From assembly GCA_018296165.2 (NCBI GenBank), contig JACKQL020000061.1, positions 62,001-126,000 on the forward strand: a stretch of DNA of 64,000 nt, read 5' to 3'. The position numbers and the translations under genes were made by a program. Origin of the DNA: Termitomyces sp. T153 (taxonomy: Eukaryota > Basidiomycota > Agaricomycetes > Agaricales > Lyophyllaceae). Numbering within the stretch: position 1 is the stretch's first letter; each line of letters opens with the position of its first letter. The notes beneath the pieces are model-generated. The model worked only from the letters and a program-made list of their open reading frames with translations, was not told the DNA's origin and ran no database searches. Shown here one piece after another: positions 60,471-64,000 of this stretch.

Positions 60471-61894
60471 GCAGCACAGACCTTCCAAGACTGTATCTAC
60501 ATCCCCAACATTCTAGAGCTCCATTGGAGGATTGTGGAGCAACACCATGACTCCCACATTGCAGGGCACCCTGGGTGATACTGGAGTTAGTATCATGGAA
60601 CTACTGGTGGCCCCAGATGTTCCAGTACATTAGGTCCTACACTAGTACCTGCAATCTCTGCCTCCAGACCAAGCCCCAGCACTAACTCCCCTATGGACAG
60701 TTACATCCACTGCCTGTGCCTGTGGAATGGTGGAGCATAGCATCTGTAAACTTCATTGTAGAGCTCCCCAATGCCTACAGTTACAATGCAATCATGGTGG
60801 TAGTGGACTTGTATAGCAAGAGAGCACACTTCATTCCAACCCACACCACCTGCTCCACCATGGGTGCCACAAACCTGTACTGGAGGAACATCTGGAAGCT
60901 CCATGGCCTCTCTGATGCCTATGTCTAGAATTGGGGACTGCAATTTGGAGTGGAGTTCACCCAGGAGCTCTACTAATTGCTCAGAGTAAAGCTCCATGCT
61001 ACTACTGCCTACCACCCACAGTCTGATGGTCAGACAGAGCATGTAAACCAGAAGCTGGAACAGTATCTCCACCTCTTCTGCAACAAGCACCAAGATAACT
61101 GGGACAAACTCCTCCCCAATGCTGAATTCCAGTACAACAACCATGTTCATGTGTCCACCCAGTTTTCCCCATCCTTCCTTGACACCAGATGGCACCCATG
61201 CATGGGTTTTGAACCCCAGGCCCAACCTCCAAGAATGAGGCAGTAAACAAATTTGTGGAACAAATAAAGAGGTCACAGGAGGAGGCCCAAGCTGTGCTGG
61301 CAAAAGCCAAAGACAACATGGCATGATACTATGATTGTGAGAGGACCCCAGAGTGCAGATATCAGCCCAGAGATTGAGTCTACCTGGATGCCTCTGACAT
61401 TACAACTACCTGACCCTCAAAAAAGCTGTCACACTGCCAATTAGGGCCATTCACAGTGGAATAACAGGTGGGACCCCTAGTCTATCAGCTCCAACTCCCC
61501 ATGGGGATGCACCAGCTTCATCCAGTGTTCAATGTGGTCAAACTAACCCTGGCCCCTAAAAATCCTATCCTGGAGCAACATCTGCCACCTCTGCTGCCCC
61601 CTATGGTGGTCAATGACAACAAGGAATATGAATTGGAGGAAATCCTGGATAGCTGTTTATTCTGGAGACAACTACAGTACAAGGTGAAGTGGAAAGGCTA
61701 TGGAATTGAGGATATCTCCTGAGAGCTGCAGGAGAATGTACACACCCCCAGACTTGTCAAGGAGCTCCATCAGAGACATCCAGATGCCCCACACACCATA
61801 CAAGGAATCTACTCTATTTCACTAGTAGACCAAGCAATCAGGGACTTCTTCTACCCTGCATGTCAAGACAATGCATGCTAGAGAGGGGAGGTGA
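60471..61894 (+). pseudogene. Integrase and chromodomain of gypsy element 3
   Basis: After the deletion: DCIYIPNILELHW, IVEQHHDSHIAGHPG (zinc-binding region), SIASVNFIVELPNAYSYNAI, with Asn at the first catalytic Asp position (Asp in element 2), HATTAYHPQSDGQTEHVNQK, LLPNAEFQYNNHVH, then the GPY-like segment and a chromodomain, EYELEEILDSCLFW and YKVKWKGYGIEDIS. The second catalytic region is damaged too (V-stop-NWGLQF). It ends at the 3' LTR. Confidence 0.85.
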
Positions 61895-62264
61895 TGTCAG
61901 GGGACTTCCATTTCCAACCTCCATGACTGGTTCCAGCACCTCTGCAGCTTGTTTGACATCTCTGGGGCTCTTTCTAGAACCCCAGAAATCTCCAGAGAAC
62001 TCCAGAGTTCTCTGTATTACCTCAGCAACCATTGCCCTAGGGTTAGGAGTAACTCCAGTCACCTGTACAGTAGTTCCCATGCCTCTGCCACCTGTTGATG
62101 CACTGTGCCAAGCAGTGGAGATCCTTAGACTTGTTTTCTTTGGATTCCCCTCTGCTAGATGATCAGTTACTGATTTGTATCATTGTCTACTCTACTAATA
62201 TACTTTGAATTCCCCTCTGCTAGCTGTGTGACTCTGATCTGCCACCCTGGAGGTTGCTCTTACA
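61895..62264 (+). mobile_element. 3' LTR of gypsy element 3
   Basis: Matches the 5' LTR with scattered C/T and G/A differences and one ~20-bp length difference near 61,985-62,005. The R-start motif reads agacttgtttt here, one transition from the 5' copy. Confidence 0.92.
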
Positions 62265-63250
62265 CTGAGTAACTCTACATACATTGGTGCAATAACCTCA
62301 AGAGACCTCCAATACCTCAAAGAGGAATCCAAAGACCATCTACCCAATAACTTTACAATGTCTGGAGGAACACCAACCAAAAGCAACACTGTAGTACCCC
62401 CAATATGGAAACAGTAACTAGAAATTGTTAGATATGAAGCATTCTCCAAAATTGGGTTGATATGCTTCAGAAGCCTTCTCATGACCAAGGCAATGCACAT
62501 ATTCTTCAGGCCCTTGTAAACTGCAATTGGATCACCTGTATGAGCCTCATTCACTCTGGCATGAAGAGCTAAGGCTGCAATAGAGTCAAACAAGCCATGT
62601 TGCCAAGTGACAATGACTGTTTCTCCTTTCATCTTCCCCCACTTTGTGTGTGGCAAATGCAAAGTGTGAGAACCCAAATTGTTGGGATGACCAAAATTTT
62701 GCCAAGAAGGTATCAGCCTTGGATTGAACACAGACTGCCTCTTATGTAAGAATTCCCCCAAATGAATTTGAGACTAGAATGTGATCAGAATTACTGCCCA
62801 TATACATGTGTCCAATGCCATAGTCATGTCCAAATCCTTGTGGGTGATGAGTAACATTTGCCTAGTCACAGCACAACATTGTGCATGTATGGAATTAGGA
62901 GGATGTAAATTCTCAGTACCCCAAAGTGTGTAAGAGACCCATGAAGAACTGTTCCAGAGCCATCCATTCTGAATGTGCCAAGTGTGCAAACCCAAGATCT
63001 TGTTGGAAGCTGTATGCCCTGCCAATACCACTGCCATCAAGGCAGCATACAGACTCAGAATATCCTCCAAAGCTGGAACTGCTGGCAAGAAAGGAATACC
63101 TCACTGTGAGCAGAAGTCCAGGAAAATCCTGCCCTGCAGATGCATAATGAGATGAAGTAGAGTCCATCCACACACTCAAAATAACCATGTCAGCTCTCAT
63201 CCATTCTGATTGACTCAGTCTGTATAGTTGACCAAAATCCATTTCCAAAT
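62265..63250 (-). pseudogene. Tyrosine recombinase of a second YR element, split by gypsy element 3
   Basis: Minus-strand phage-integrase-type recombinase as found in basidiomycete YR elements: PAVPALEDILSLYAALMAVV (63,088 down), GLHTWHIQNGWLWNSSSWVS, AVTRQMLLITHKDLDMTMAL, then after a frameshift SVFNPRLIPSWQNFGHPNNL, SHTLHLPHTKWGKMKGETVI, SSYCFHIGGTTVLLLVGVPP (62,402-62,419 encodes the HxxR box, where canonical His and Arg are Tyr and His) and LGRWSLDSSLRYWRSLEVIA with the Tyr. Reading continues in phase into the left flank of the gypsy element (56,559 downward) for about ten codons to a stop, showing the insertion split this gene. Confidence 0.78.
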
Positions 63251-64000
63251 TAAAACCAGATTGGAGTGACAGAGCCAGGCAAGGATGTTTAGGTGTAAGA
63301 GGAGAATGGTGAAGTATAGATGGGTAGGGTCATACAATTGCAGGTGCTGCTGCTGTGTAAGATCTATTACAACATGAGGCATAACAGACTCAAGTTTCAT
63401 TCCTACCTCAGTATTTAAGACCAGAGGCTGACACCAATGAAAACATGATAATTTTAGCAAAAACATAATCCAAGACAGCTATAATCTAAAATTATAGGAA
63501 GGACAAAGCTAACATCAAATATAAAATCATTGTCAGGATAAAGTAGTCATAGAAGATTTGGAGGCAGATCATCCTAGAAAAGGAGAAAGGTACTTGGGGA
63601 TGGTGGGAGGATAGGGAAACAACATTTCCCAAGGCAAAGTTAAACCCATTTAAGGGGCATCTGCTATGTTCTCAGCAGTGGGAACCCAGATCACTGTAAG
63701 CCAAATGGAATGGCTTTTTGAAAATCATCCACAATGTGCTATAGAATCAGGTTCTGTTCACTGACACACAATTGACCTGCCTCCAGTGGTAACATTTCTG
63801 TTATGGGTCACACAACTTACTGTTCACACCTTGTAAATCAAAACCAGTCATTTGGTCTAGTCTACAAAGTATGAAGTAAGGTGCTGCCTTATGTAATTAC
63901 AGTATGAGTATTTAAGGGTAGTGTTATGTGGCACTACCTTATAATATATAATTAAATAAGTGTTACTATATAAGATACTAAGGAGGTAATGGGAGGGTGC
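63251..64000. other. Upstream part of the second YR element and CpG-poor sequence
   Basis: A minus-strand frame at 63,215-63,466 (QQQHLQLYDPTHL) may be the N-terminal region of the recombinase protein. Beyond about 63,470 no coding signal remains; AT-rich sequence with very little CpG runs to the window end, which may still lie inside the element. Confidence 0.45.

Larger units (their letters stand above)
56560..62264 (+). mobile_element. Ty3/gypsy chromovirus with both LTRs, decayed
   Basis: 5' LTR 56,560-56,909 (350 bp), internal region with gag, protease, RT, RNase H, integrase and chromodomain, and 3' LTR 61,895-62,264 (370 bp). LTRs begin tgtcaggggacttccattt and end cttaca; they are near-identical apart from an extra ~20 bp in the 3' copy (ccagaaatctccagag region). 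Flanking pentamers ctgaa (56,555-56,559) and ctgag (62,265-62,269) look like a 5-bp target-site duplication with one transition. Many in-frame stops and an internal deletion near 60,470 make it non-autonomous. Confidence 0.92.

Overview
The window is nuclear DNA of a filamentous basidiomycete, most likely a mushroom-forming Agaricomycete. Genes are broken by many short GT..AG introns (about 45-80 nt). The host proteins (a VPS39-type tethering subunit, an MEX67-type mRNA exporter, fungal MFS transporters, a secreted phosphatase, type-B carboxylesterases) are fungal in character. The repeats (Ngaro/DIRS-like tyrosine-recombinase retroelements, Ty3/gypsy chromoviruses, Tc1-like DNA, a FunK1-kinase relic) are typical of that group. 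Species cannot be fixed from the sequence.

Layout. 1-26,090 is a gene-rich segment with ordinary CpG content: two tandem paralogous MFS transporters (minus), a VPS39 homologue (plus), an ankyrin-repeat protein (minus), MEX67 (minus), an unrecognised acidic, Ser/Pro-rich protein with a repeated SPFR motif (minus), and a secreted acid-phosphatase-like phosphoesterase (plus). 26,091-34,085 is an AT-rich block almost without CpG, made of diverged dispersed repeats, with a decayed FunK1-type kinase at its right edge. 34,086-40,600 is a CpG-normal island holding two divergently transcribed, closely related secreted carboxylesterases and a relic of a duplicated promoter and signal-peptide region. 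40,600-64,000 is a second CpG-poor block of nested transposons: a 5'-truncated Ngaro/DIRS-like element (minus), a chimeric gypsy fragment, a second gypsy element lacking its 5' end, a Tc1-like relic with a solo LTR in it, a tandem tRNA-like/SINE-like repeat, a small 131-bp direct-repeat structure, and a gypsy element with both LTRs (56,560-62,264) inserted into another tyrosine-recombinase element.

The main biological story is silencing and decay. In the transposon blocks CpG has been converted to TpG/CpA. Stop codons and active-site losses fall where such changes would put them: the reverse-transcriptase YxDD motif is altered in all three retroelements, tyrosine-recombinase His/Arg residues are replaced, and the kinase HRD motif reads HCD. 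This fits long-term cytosine methylation of repeats with deamination, and the genes between are spared. A second point of interest is that the gypsy element has, two bases after its 5' LTR, an 11-nt stretch exactly complementary to an 11-nt motif inside its own LTR. That is the geometry of Tf1-type self-primed reverse transcription.

Exon structures were worked out by hand. The gene ends given are outer coding limits spanning introns; most interior splice sites are not listed.
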